DNA of 10,074 bases, from the NCBI GenBank assembly GCA_021809235.1, contig JAKBAG010000099.1, forward strand, positions 1 through 10,074. Reading direction: 5' to 3'. The position numbers and the translations under genes are program-made. Numbering within the stretch: the first letter of the stretch is position 1; each line of letters starts with the position of its first letter. The stretch is from Acidobacteriota bacterium. GTDB taxonomy: Bacteria > Acidobacteriota > Terriglobia > Terriglobales > Acidobacteriaceae. The notes below the pieces were generated by a model that saw only the letters and a program-made list of their open reading frames with translations, ran no database searches and was not told the origin of the DNA. This document shows positions 1-6,201 of this stretch, piece by piece.

Positions 1-60
1 GGCGGTGGCTACCCAGGTGGCGGTTATCCAGGTGGCGGTTACCCAGGTGGCGGTTATCCG
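1..60 (+). repeat. Four 15-bp tandem repeats encoding GGGYP
   Basis: Four consecutive 15-bp units (1-15, 16-30, 31-45, 46-60) resemble ggtggcggttaYcca. The Tyr codon alternates tac, tat, tac, tat, which suggests that a 30-bp double unit was duplicated. The array is in frame with the VWA-related protein and probably continues left of the window, so total copy number cannot be given. Confidence 0.85.
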
Positions 61-393
61 GGAGCCGGTTCGCCCGGCAGCTCGCGGCAGGGATCGCAGG
101 CCGCATATGGCGACGGCAAGAAGACGCTGGAGCAGATTGCGCTGCGCTCCGGCGGGCGCTACTTTGAGGATATTCGTGGCTCCGAGTACGGGGATGTGCT
201 GCGGCAGATCAGCGACGAGCTACAGGCGCAGTTTGCGTTGCGCTTTGAGCCGAATGACCTGCAGGATGACTCGTTCAGCGATGGCTTCCATAAGATCTCC
301 CTTCGAGCCCGGGACAAGTCGATGTTTGTGATTACGACGGAGGGGTATTTCGAACCGGGAAAGGACGCGGGAGCGCACGCTGCGGGAAAATGA
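1..393 (+). CDS. VWA-related protein, C-terminal part (5' end outside window)
   Basis: Reading frame 1 is open from the window edge to TGA at 391-393, giving the last 130 residues of a larger protein. It begins with four tandem GGGYP pentapeptides (residues 1-20), then a short Gly/Ser/Pro linker. Next comes a region with TLEQIALRSGGRYFED and DVLRQISDELQAQFALRF, which matches the end of the von Willebrand factor A-like domain common in Acidobacteria. In that family this last helix is followed by a small beta region ending near 'K.I.L..R', seen here as HKISLRARDKS. Such proteins are usually exported, but the N-terminus is not visible. Cellular role is unknown. The GGGYP stretch is probably a flexible linker. 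queG follows within about 30 bp, so the two are probably cotranscribed. The family call is by recognition and only the tail is present. Confidence 0.65.
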   Translation, partial: GGGYPGGGYPGGGYPGGGYPGAGSPGSSRQGSQAAYGDGKKTLEQIALRSGGRYFEDIRGSEYGDVLRQISDELQAQFALRFEPNDLQDDSFSDGFHKISLRARDKSMFVITTEGYFEPGKDAGAHAAGK

Positions 394-424
394 AGGTGGC
401 GGCACTTTGCCCGCAGAGGAGCCG

Positions 425-1624
425 ATGAGGGCCGAGAAAGAGCCAGCCCAGAGGGAGCTGTTGCCGCACATCCTGACGCAGCAGCAAGCGGATGCAGCCT
501 TGCAGCCACTGGATGCCGGGCAGGTGCGGCAACTGGCGCTGGAGGCTGGATTCACCGAAGCCAGCCTGCTGCCGCTTCCCATGGAGCAGGGTGCGGTAGC
601 CGATGCCCGGCTGGAGAAGTTTGTGGCTGCCGGGTTTACTGGGCAGATGGAGTATCTGGCGCGCCGGGATGAACAGGGAAGGCTGGTGCGCGGGCGGCTG
701 GAGCGGCCGTTTCCCTGGGCGCGGAGCGTGCTGCTGTGTATGGCCAGCTATCACGGGGCCGCACCGCGATCGGTGGATGCGGCGGATGCGGGCGCGGGCT
801 GGATTGCGCGCTATGCTTGGACGGCGCGACTGGAGCCGGATGGCAGCCGACGCGCGAGCGATTATCACAAGGTGCTGCTTAAGCGGCTGCGCAGCGTGGA
901 GTCGGCGTTGCATGCGGAGTTGGGCCAGTTCCAGAGCCGGGCCTATGTGGATACCGGGCCGATACTGGAGCGTGCTGCTGCTGCGGCGGCGGGGCTGGGA
1001 TGGGTGGGAAAGAATACCTGCCTGATTCATCCGCGGCATGGCTCCTATACGTTTCTGGCTGCGCTGGTGCTGGAGCTGCCGGTGGCCGGCGGACAGGCTC
1101 CGCTGACAGTTCCGGACCGCTGCGGAAGCTGCACGCGCTGCCTGGATGCCTGCCCGACGGGCGCACTGATTGCACCACGACAGATGGATGCAACGCGCTG
1201 CATTGCGTACCTGACGATTGAGCATCGCGGGATCATTCCACCGGAGCTGGCAGCTGGCATGGGGCGGCAGGTGTTTGGCTGCGATATTTGCCAGGATGTG
1301 TGTCCGTGGAACCGCAAGGCTCCGGTGGCCCAGGATACGCAACTGGAGACGCGGAGCGAGCTGGTGAATCCGCAGCTGGAGTGGCTGGCGGGGCTGGGAC
1401 AGGCGGAGTTTGAGGCACTGTTCAACGGCTCACCGGTACGGCGGACCGGGTACCGGGCTCTGCTGCGGAATGTGGCGATTGCGATGGGCAACAGCGGGCT
1501 GGGACGGTACGTGCCCTGGCTGCGGGCACAGCTGCAGGAGCCGGCGCCAGAGCAGGATGGTGGATTGCAGCAGGCTGTGCGGTGGGCGCTCAGCCGTCTG
1601 GGCGCGGTACGGGAAGACGGCTGA
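425..1624 (+). CDS. queG: Epoxyqueuosine reductase QueG
   Basis: Cobalamin- and Fe-S-dependent cytoplasmic enzyme that reduces epoxyqueuosine to queuosine in the wobble position of tRNAs with GUN anticodons. From ATG 425 it has 399 residues, close to the family size. The catalytic segment is YVDTGPILERAAAAAAGLGW, with the presumed general acid Asp176, followed by GKNTCLI. A first 4Fe-4S motif, CGSCTRCLDACP, has Cys233, 236, 239 and 243. Cys259 and CDICQDVCPWNRK (Cys286, 289, 293) complete the second cluster. The C-terminal part, with RRTGYRALLRNVAIAMGNS, resembles the HEAT-like tail of QueG. The start is uncertain. ATG 425 has AGAGGAG only 3 nt upstream. An in-frame TTG at 407 has AAGGTGG at better spacing and would add six residues. 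The gene lies close behind the VWA-related gene and probably shares its transcript. The function call is secure. Confidence 0.95.
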   Translation: MRAEKEPAQRELLPHILTQQQADAALQPLDAGQVRQLALEAGFTEASLLPLPMEQGAVADARLEKFVAAGFTGQMEYLARRDEQGRLVRGRLERPFPWARSVLLCMASYHGAAPRSVDAADAGAGWIARYAWTARLEPDGSRRASDYHKVLLKRLRSVESALHAELGQFQSRAYVDTGPILERAAAAAAGLGWVGKNTCLIHPRHGSYTFLAALVLELPVAGGQAPLTVPDRCGSCTRCLDACPTGALIAPRQMDATRCIAYLTIEHRGIIPPELAAGMGRQVFGCDICQDVCPWNRKAPVAQDTQLETRSELVNPQLEWLAGLGQAEFEALFNGSPVRRTGYRALLRNVAIAMGNSGLGRYVPWLRAQLQEPAPEQDGGLQQAVRWALSRLGAVREDG

Positions 1625-1638
1625 GCGGAGTGTTCTTT
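1587..1638 (+). terminator. Intrinsic terminator overlapping the queG stop codon
   Basis: A perfect 12-bp inverted repeat, CGCTCAGCCGTC (1587-1598) and GACGGCTGAGCG (1616-1627), encloses a 17-nt loop. A T-rich run (tgttctttt, 1631-1639) follows a few bases later on the + strand. The queG TGA lies inside the right arm. The T tract is only on the + side, so it should act on queG and not on the converging cold-shock gene. The gap of about four bases between stem and T tract makes it slightly imperfect. Confidence 0.65.
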
Positions 1639-1640
1639 TG

Positions 1641-1847
1641 CTAGCTGGCGCGCCGGACCTCGATGGCATTCAGGCCCTTGGGACCCTGCTGGACTTCAAA
1701 CTCGACGCTCTCACCTTCGTTGAGGGAGCGGTAGCCGTCGGCCATGATGGCTGAGAAGTGGACGAAGACGTCTTCGCCGGTCGAGCGCTGGATGAAGCCG
1801 TATCCTTTGGCACCGTTGAACCACTTTACAATTCCTTGTTCTTTCAC
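1641..1847 (-). CDS. Cold-shock domain protein (CspA family)
   Basis: Small single-stranded nucleic-acid-binding protein of the CspA type, 68 residues, which is the usual length. It is a single five-stranded OB-fold cold-shock domain. RNP-1 is visible as KGYGFIQ (residues 14-20) and RNP-2 as DVFVHF (26-31), with the typical GIVKWFN at the start and the GPKGLNAIEV ending. Family members act as RNA chaperones or anti-terminators in the cytoplasm. The start is taken as GTG at 1847, giving MKEQGIVKWF; GGAG lies 7-8 nt upstream. A longer open frame exists upstream but its translation does not resemble any Csp. The gene converges on queG, with 16 bp between stops, and is divergent from the YihY-family gene. 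Whether it is cold-induced or constitutive cannot be told; no clear promoter was found in the 151-bp gap. Confidence 0.95.
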   Translation of the reverse strand: MKEQGIVKWFNGAKGYGFIQRSTGEDVFVHFSAIMADGYRSLNEGESVEFEVQQGPKGLNAIEVRRAS

Positions 1848-1988
1848 GCAGTTTCTCCACAAAATCCACTGAGGGTCATCGACGAAATGCAGCCGAACGC
1901 AGTGCTGCGCCAGCCACCGGAGAGCAGGTTTGAAGAGAAGCCTATGGCTCCCGAATGCCAAGGCAGGGGAGTTGGGACTTCCATCCGT

Positions 1989-1995
1989 AGGAGGT
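1989..1995 (+). promoter_or_regulatory. Shine-Dalgarno AGGAGGT deciding the yihY-family start
   Basis: AGGAGGT ends three bases before an in-frame GTG at 1999. It is a near-complete anti-16S match and the strongest such site near this gene. Spacing is a little short, but no better site precedes the other candidate starts at 1930, 2125 or 2128. Confidence 0.55.
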
Positions 1996-1998
1996 AAC

Positions 1999-3090
1999 GT
2001 GCTCTGGTTATGGCAGGATTTGGCTGAAAATGCAAGAGAAAAATACGAGGGATGGCGCAGGGAGAGCGTGGATTCGAAGTCGGATGCCGGGTCTGCAGCG
2101 GGTTTTGATAGCATCCGATTACGGATGATGGGTGGACAGGATGGGAAGATGAGCATGGTTGAGGGACAGAGCCAGGCAGGCGCTCTGGACGGCGATGCGC
2201 CGGAGAAGGAAGCAACGGACACATCTCGACCGCCGCGGCGGCTGCACCTGGTGCGGGACGGGCGGATGCTGGGCAGCTATCTGCTGGACAGCGAGGTGCA
2301 TACGTTTGCGTTCAGCTTTGCGGCCAATGCGATTCTGTCCTTCATACCGCTGATTGTGATGCTGTATACGATTGCGGGAAGCGTGTTTCACTCGCCGGGA
2401 ATGCGAGCGGAGATTGCCGAACTGGTGAAGTATTTTCTGCCGTCGAATCAGGATTTTGTGGCGCAGAATCTGGCCTTTGTGGCGGACCGGCATACGGTGC
2501 AACTGGTGTCGCTGTTCATGATTCTGGTGGCGTGCACGGGGATTTTTCTGCCGCTGGAAGTGGCGCTGAATCGCGCCTGGGGCGTGGTGAAGAGTCGCAA
2601 CTACATCCTGAACCAGGTGGTGGCACTGGGGCTGGCGGCGTTCATGGTGGTGCTGGGCGTGGTGTGCGTGGCGCTGAATGCAGCCGAGCACGTGGTGCTG
2701 ACGGTCCTGTTCTTCGGGCACATCGATAATTTCGTCTACCGATTCTTTGTTGGCTCATGGTTGATGCTGACGACGTCGGCGGCCAGCATTCTGTTCTTTT
2801 TTTCTGTGTACTGGCTGATGCCGAATCGGAAGGTGCCGATCCGGCCGGTGCTGCGGACGTCGGTGGTGACGGGACTGATCTGGGTGGTGGCGAAGTTTCT
2901 GTTTGTAGCGATACTGCCGCGGCTGGACCTGAAGGCGCTCTATGGGCCGTTCTATGTTTCGGTGGGGCTGCTGCTTTGGGCGTATGTGTCAGGGCTGCTG
3001 CTGTTTGCCGGAGCACAGTTGAGTGCGGTGCACCTGTCTGACGGGGGCAGCATGACGGAGCCGATGCATAGCGGGCAGCCGGGAGACTGA
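1999..3090 (+). CDS. YihY/BrkB-family inner-membrane protein
   Basis: Integral inner-membrane protein of the YihY/virulence factor BrkB family, once misnamed ribonuclease BN. Molecular function is unsettled. From GTG 1999 it has 363 residues. About 100 hydrophilic N-terminal residues precede six predicted membrane segments at roughly 101-122, 167-187, 203-227, 250-272, 287-307 and 318-340. Family-like features are FAANAILSFIPLIVMLYTI in the first segment, LNRAWGV after the second, YWLMPNRKVPIRP before the fifth and ALYGPFYVSVGLLLWAYVSGLLLFAGAQ at the end. GTG 1999 is preferred because AGGAGGT (1989-1995) lies just upstream and it leaves a 151-bp divergent gap to the cold-shock gene. ATG 2155 with GGGAAG 6 nt upstream is the main alternative and would shorten the N-terminus by 52 residues. 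The frame is also open up to 1930. The gene converges on the wHTH gene, 16 bp away. Confidence 0.88.
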   Translation: MLWLWQDLAENAREKYEGWRRESVDSKSDAGSAAGFDSIRLRMMGGQDGKMSMVEGQSQAGALDGDAPEKEATDTSRPPRRLHLVRDGRMLGSYLLDSEVHTFAFSFAANAILSFIPLIVMLYTIAGSVFHSPGMRAEIAELVKYFLPSNQDFVAQNLAFVADRHTVQLVSLFMILVACTGIFLPLEVALNRAWGVVKSRNYILNQVVALGLAAFMVVLGVVCVALNAAEHVVLTVLFFGHIDNFVYRFFVGSWLMLTTSAASILFFFSVYWLMPNRKVPIRPVLRTSVVTGLIWVVAKFLFVAILPRLDLKALYGPFYVSVGLLLWAYVSGLLLFAGAQLSAVHLSDGGSMTEPMHSGQPGD

Positions 3091-3106
3091 TGCAGGCTTG
3101 ACCGGA

Positions 3107-3421
3107 CTATTTGCGGTGGACGAACTGGATGAGTTCACCAATCGTACAGTGGCCCTCGACCGGATGCCGCAGGGGACGATCACGGACGACTTCGTAGTGA
3201 TTGCGACGGCCATCCTTGGAGACGATCAGGTAGCCGGAGGTGCCGAGCTCCTCGATGATGCGCTGGACGGCACGCTCGGTGATCCCGACGGTTACGGCCA
3301 TCTCCCGCATGCGCATTTCTGGATTGCCTGCAATCAGAAGCAGCACGTGCGAGTGGTTTGTAAGGAAGGTAAATCCTGATTTGAGTGAGGGTTTGGTCAC
3401 CTCGGAGTTCGTGCTGGTCAT
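3107..3421 (-). CDS. Small winged helix-turn-helix (MarR-like) transcriptional regulator
   Basis: A 104-residue probable DNA-binding protein. Residues 18-31 (TFLTNHSHVLLLIA) begin the wHTH domain. Residues 36-59 (MRMREMAVTVGITERAVQRIIEEL) are the helix-turn-helix and recognition helix, and GYLIVSKDGRRNHYEVV (63-79) is the wing. The following LRHPVEGHCTIGELIQFV is a conserved tail of a widespread small wHTH group often annotated as MarR-like. No ligand-binding or extra dimerization domain is evident. An in-frame TGA lies immediately upstream of ATG 3421, so no longer start is possible. There is no good Shine-Dalgarno, and a GC-rich hairpin sits just upstream. It lies 49 bp downstream of the propeller lipoprotein gene in the same direction and may share its transcript. 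Target genes are unknown. Confidence 0.82.
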   Translation of the reverse strand: MTSTNSEVTKPSLKSGFTFLTNHSHVLLLIAGNPEMRMREMAVTVGITERAVQRIIEELGTSGYLIVSKDGRRNHYEVVRDRPLRHPVEGHCTIGELIQFVHRK

Positions 3422-3427
3422 AACTCA

Positions 3428-3441
3428 CGGCGCCCCCGCCG
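3428..3441 (-). promoter_or_regulatory. Short GC hairpin just upstream of the wHTH start
   Basis: On the - strand CGGCG-GGGG-CGCCG forms a perfect 5-bp stem with a four-base loop. It ends six bases before the ATG of the wHTH gene, where a ribosome-binding site would be expected. It has no T tract, so it is not a classical terminator. It could lower translation of the downstream gene or protect the upstream mRNA end. The structure is seen; any role is inferred. Confidence 0.3.
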
Positions 3442-3470
3442 ATTTTGCATGCACCCAGCATACATCCCGA

Positions 3471-4745
3471 TCAGGGAATCAGGAAACTTTTGTCTGCTAT
3501 TGCAATGGGGTCCCGTCCCACAGAAAACAACGTGAACAGGGAGCGGGTGTCGGTGCGGACGGCGGCAACGTCGCCGGAGCGGCGATCGATGGCAAAAAGC
3601 AGATGCCCGTCGGCGGAAAAGGCCATGCGGTCCGGTCCATCGCCGACATGGATGGCGCCAAGGCGGCGACCATCATCGATGCCATAGACGGCAATCTGCT
3701 GCGATTGCAGGCTGGATTCGTAGAGCAGGGCGTTGTCTGCACTGACGATGCCGAAGCCGGGCGCCGAACCGATGAGGTAGCTGCCACCGACGTCATCGGA
3801 GGAGGTGACGACCTCACTGATGGAGTTGGAGCCGGTGTTGGAGACGAAGAGTTCGCCACCGTCGGGCTTGAGCGCAAGCCAGGCGGGGGATTGCCCGACG
3901 TTGAGCAGGGCTTCGAGGGCGTCTTTGCGTGTGTCTGTGCGGCCAAGGTTGGGATCAGCCTGCCAGGCAAGCTGAATAGCCATGATCTGGTGGCCTCCAG
4001 AACAGGCGACGAATGCCTTGGAGGAGTCAGGCAGAATGGCCAGCGAATCTGCACCGGGACAGCCGCCAAACCGGGCGCGGATCGTCCAGCGCATGGCCAC
4101 CGGATCGGCATCGAACACAAGCAGGGAACCGGCGGCGGCACTGCTGACGAGGACGGAACGACCATCGGGGGCGACGGCAACCTGGTCGGGAACCGTGTGC
4201 AGCGGCAGCTCCGCGGCGATACGGTGGTGGAGCAGGTCCAGCACCAGAAGGCTGGAGTTGCCGGAGCTGGCGACGTAGGCAAAGCGGTCCTGCGGATCCA
4301 AAGCAAAGGCATGGGGAGCGCGACCGGCGGGCAGCGTGGCTGTCACCTGCTGGTGGATGGCATTCAGGATGGAAAGCGAGCCGGCGGCGTAGCGGTTGGC
4401 GGTGTCTCCGCTGTTGAGTACATAGACTTCCGGATGCTGGTGCGCGGCCAGTATGGCTAGCGGGTGGATGCCGACGGAAACCTCACGATCGAGCCGGAGG
4501 TGGACAACATCAATGGCCGAGACGGTGTTGCTGCCGGAGTTGGCCACGTAGAGGTATTCGCGATAGTTGGCCGGGTAGGTGGGGAAGTCGTGATGGCGAC
4601 AGCCGACAAGCACCAGAGCGAGCGGCAGCATCAGGGCCAGGACGGCACGGACGACAAACGCGCTGCGGTCCGCAGCATGGGCAGTGCGGACCGCAGGGAG
4701 GGTTGCAGGAAGACTTGGCCGTAGCCGCATGAGGGGGGTGAGCAT
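3471..4745 (-). CDS. Lipoprotein with YVTN/YncE-type beta-propeller
   Basis: Predicted exported lipoprotein of 424 residues. A hydrophobic segment (31-48) ends in the lipobox LVGC with Cys49 as the lipidation site. The rest is made of repeats with the YVTN/YncE pattern: YLYVANSGSNTVSAIDV (64-80), VYVLNSGD (107-114), FAYVASSGNSSLLVLDL (155-171), SVLVSSAAAGSLLVFDA (197-213), AFVACSGGHQIMAIQL (244-259), LFVSNTGSNSISEVV (299-313), LLYESSLQSQQIAVYGI (340-356) and LLFAIDRRSGDVAAVRT (382-398). That is about eight strand groups, suggesting a seven- or eight-bladed propeller. No catalytic motif is seen and function is unknown; binding or scaffolding in the periplasm is the usual guess. The leader is unusually long (48 residues, several Arg). 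ATG 4745 overlaps the aroF stop by one base (TGATG), implying coupled translation. An in-frame ATG at residue 6 is an alternative. Confidence 0.85.
   Translation of the reverse strand: MLTPLMRLRPSLPATLPAVRTAHAADRSAFVVRAVLALMLPLALVLVGCRHHDFPTYPANYREYLYVANSGSNTVSAIDVVHLRLDREVSVGIHPLAILAAHQHPEVYVLNSGDTANRYAAGSLSILNAIHQQVTATLPAGRAPHAFALDPQDRFAYVASSGNSSLLVLDLLHHRIAAELPLHTVPDQVAVAPDGRSVLVSSAAAGSLLVFDADPVAMRWTIRARFGGCPGADSLAILPDSSKAFVACSGGHQIMAIQLAWQADPNLGRTDTRKDALEALLNVGQSPAWLALKPDGGELFVSNTGSNSISEVVTSSDDVGGSYLIGSAPGFGIVSADNALLYESSLQSQQIAVYGIDDGRRLGAIHVGDGPDRMAFSADGHLLFAIDRRSGDVAAVRTDTRSLFTLFSVGRDPIAIADKSFLIP
4663..4696. repeat. 11-bp inverted repeat with two GCGGWCCGC boxes
   Basis: CTGCGGTCCGC (4663-4673) and GCGGACCGCAG (4686-4696) are perfect inverted copies separated by 12 bases. 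Each arm contains a near-palindrome GCGGWCCGC, with centres about 21 bp (two helical turns) apart. It lies inside the leader-encoding part of the propeller lipoprotein gene, 50-80 bp after its start. It may be an operator-like site, an RNA hairpin, or chance in GC-rich coding DNA. Confidence 0.5.
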
Positions 4746-5797
4746 CAGTTTGCCGAGGTAGCCACCTGGATGCCACGCGGAACGTGGCGATGGACGATCG
4801 GGGCGATCTGCTCAATCTCGTCCATCATCTGGGCAAACTGCTCGGGATAGATGGATTGCGGACCGTCGGAAAGCGCCTTCTCTGGCTGGTGATGGACCTC
4901 GACGAGGATGCCATCGGCACCGACGGCGACGGCAGCACGAGCCAGCGGCAGGACCTTGTTGCGCTTGCCGGTTCCGTGGCTGGGATCGACGAGGATGGGC
5001 AGATGACTGAGCCGCTGGACTGCCGGCACGATGCTGAGGTCGAGGGTGTTGCGGGTGTGGTCGGCGAAGGTGCGTACGCCGCGCTCGCAGAGAGCGACCT
5101 GGTAGTTGCCTTCACTGAGGATGTACTCGGCGGCCATGAGGAACTCATCGAGGGTGGCGCTCATGCCGCGCTTGAGCAGGACCGGCTTGCGGGCGCGGCC
5201 GGCCCGCTTGAGCAGGGAGAAGTTCTGCATGTTGCGGGCGCCAATCTGGATGACGTCGGCATACTGCTCGACGAGATCGAGACTTTCATTGTCGATGGCT
5301 TCGGTGATGATACGCAGCCCGAAGGCAGTGCGAAGCTCAGCCATGATCTTGAGTGCGTCCAGACCCATACCCTGAAAGGCATACGGAGAGGTGCGAGGCT
5401 TGAAGGCTCCGCCGCGGAAGAACTGGGCGCCGCTGGCAGCCACCTGTTCTGCGATGGCAAAGGCCTGTTCGCGGCTCTCAATGGAGCAGGGGCCTGCGAC
5501 GATGGCGAGATTTGCTCCGCCGATGACGGCATCGGTGCCGGGAAAGGTGATGACGGTCTTCTCATCCTTAACGTCCCGGCTGGCCAGTTTGTAGGGCTTG
5601 CTGACGCGGATGACCTCGGCGACGCCGGGCAGTTCTTCGAGATTGCCGCGATCGACCTCGCCCTGGTTGCCGGTGATGCCGACAGCGGTGCGCTGCGCGC
5701 CGGGCATGGGGTGGGCCTTGAATCCGAGCTGCTCAATGTGCTCGCAGACTGCGGCGATCTGCGCCTCAGTTGCCTGTGCTTTCATGACTACAAGCAT
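4745..5797 (-). CDS. aroF: 3-deoxy-7-phosphoheptulonate (DAHP) synthase
   Basis: Cytoplasmic enzyme that condenses phosphoenolpyruvate and erythrose 4-phosphate, the first step of the shikimate pathway to aromatic amino acids. At 350 residues it resembles the Thermotoga-type enzyme: an N-terminal ferredoxin-like regulatory domain (about 1-66, starting MLVVMKAQATEAQI) followed by a TIM barrel. Barrel motifs are AGPCSIE (101-107), FFRGGAFKPRTSPYAFQG (126-143), IQIGARNMQN (183-192), LLKRG (207-211), DPSHGTGKR (271-279) and VEVHHQPEKALSDGPQS (299-315). The four metal ligands of the family are all present: Cys104, His274, Glu300 and Asp311. In relatives the N-terminal domain gives feedback inhibition by Tyr or Phe; that is likely here but not shown. 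ATG 5797 has AGAGG 8 nt upstream. The gene overlaps the following lipoprotein gene by one base. The symbol aroF is used in the generic sense. Confidence 0.95.
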   Translation of the reverse strand: MLVVMKAQATEAQIAAVCEHIEQLGFKAHPMPGAQRTAVGITGNQGEVDRGNLEELPGVAEVIRVSKPYKLASRDVKDEKTVITFPGTDAVIGGANLAIVAGPCSIESREQAFAIAEQVAASGAQFFRGGAFKPRTSPYAFQGMGLDALKIMAELRTAFGLRIITEAIDNESLDLVEQYADVIQIGARNMQNFSLLKRAGRARKPVLLKRGMSATLDEFLMAAEYILSEGNYQVALCERGVRTFADHTRNTLDLSIVPAVQRLSHLPILVDPSHGTGKRNKVLPLARAAVAVGADGILVEVHHQPEKALSDGPQSIYPEQFAQMMDEIEQIAPIVHRHVPRGIQVATSAN

Positions 5798-5818
5798 GAC
5801 GATTGCCTCTGAATGACA

Positions 5819-5847
5819 AGTCTACGCGGAGAGGCAGCGAAGAGCAA
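5819..5847 (-). promoter_or_regulatory. Possible sigma70-like promoter for aroF
   Basis: On the - strand TTGCTC (5842-5847) and TAGACT (5819-5824) are separated by exactly 17 bases. Transcription would start about 15-20 nt before aroF ATG 5797, leaving the AGAGG ribosome-binding site in the leader. The -35 box is weak. The -10 hexamer is identical to that proposed for ccmE. Confidence 0.38.
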
Positions 5848-5856
5848 TGCAGTCAG

Positions 5857-6048
5857 CTATTTTGCGTTCGATGGGATGGGATGCGCTTCGTCACCGGGTG
5901 GCATGCGGAGTAACTCGGCCGGGGTGGGAAGCTGAGATCGGCTGGAGGAGCGAGCGGATTTGGGCCGCACCTCGAGTGGATCGAGCAGGAAGACAACCGG
6001 CAGAACAACAATTCCAAGGAAAGAGCAGATCATCAACAGGACGAACAT
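5857..6048 (-). CDS. Possible 63-aa single-TM protein or gene remnant
   Basis: A 63-residue open frame on the same strand as its neighbours, 59 bp upstream of aroF. Residues 1-23 (beginning MFVLLMICSFLGIVVLPVVF) form one strong membrane segment. A polar tail follows, rich in Ser, Arg and Pro (LDPLEVRPKSARSSSRSQLP) and ending IPSNAK. ATG 6048 has GAGG about 10 nt upstream, and an in-frame TGA lies five codons before it, so it is not simply the open end of a longer frame. I do not recognise a family. The hydrophobic stretch followed by a short basic tail also resembles the last helix of a multi-pass transporter, so this may be the remnant of a decayed gene. It could equally be a genuine small membrane protein made from the AT-rich region upstream. 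Confidence 0.4.
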   Translation of the reverse strand: MFVLLMICSFLGIVVLPVVFLLDPLEVRPKSARSSSRSQLPTPAELLRMPPGDEAHPIPSNAK

Positions 6049-6201
6049 GAAAAGTATGCCTCAATTTGAGACGTTAAAAATGAATGAATTCAAGGAAACA
6101 TTTTCAATGCATGTTTGGCAAGTACTTTTCCCGTTTTATAGAGAAAAGTTGTGCAAAAGGAGTACATCCTCTCCGCCATAGCGGGCGAAGGGGGATTTGC
6201 G
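6049..6201. other. AT-rich intergenic region downstream of ccmD
   Basis: This 153-bp gap is only about 32% GC over 6061-6160, in an otherwise GC-rich window. It contains TATAAA on the - strand (6135-6140), a possible -10 box about 90 bp before the small ORF, though no good -35 hexamer stands at the right distance. It also contains a 6-bp inverted repeat AAACAT/ATGTTT (6096-6101 and 6111-6116). Short open frames here do not look like proteins. It most likely holds regulatory sites or is imported or decaying DNA. Confidence 0.45.

Noticed and set aside
332..1342. Long open frame on the - strand opposite queG (336 codons)
   Set aside because: It is antisense to a gene with intact Fe-S and catalytic motifs. 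Its translation is His/Arg/Gln-rich without domains, typical of the shadow of a GC-rich gene.
1898..1909. Small palindrome CGCAG-TG-CTGCG in the csp/yihY gap
   Set aside because: Five-base arms in GC-rich DNA are common by chance, and no promoter element nearby gives it context.
1848..2222. Upstream extension of the cold-shock frame to 193 codons
   Set aside because: The extra part has no likeness to Csp proteins, overlaps the divergent gene, and a GTG with a good ribosome-binding site gives the normal 68-residue length.
3091..3106. Shared terminator between the yihY-family gene and the wHTH gene
   Set aside because: The 16-bp gap and flanks contain no adequate inverted repeat or T tract on either strand.
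3240..4460. 406-codon open frame on the + strand
   Set aside because: It lies opposite the propeller lipoprotein and part of the wHTH gene. The Gly/Asp-rich translation shows no family motif, while the - strand has clear repeats and a lipobox.
4784..5812. 342-codon open frame on the + strand opposite aroF
   Set aside because: The - strand frame has all DAHP synthase motifs and metal ligands. The + frame is an acidic Gly/Asp-rich shadow.
6173..6184. CCGC-CATA-GCGG hairpin after ccmD as a terminator
   Set aside because: The stem is only 4 bp and no T tract follows in the ccm direction.
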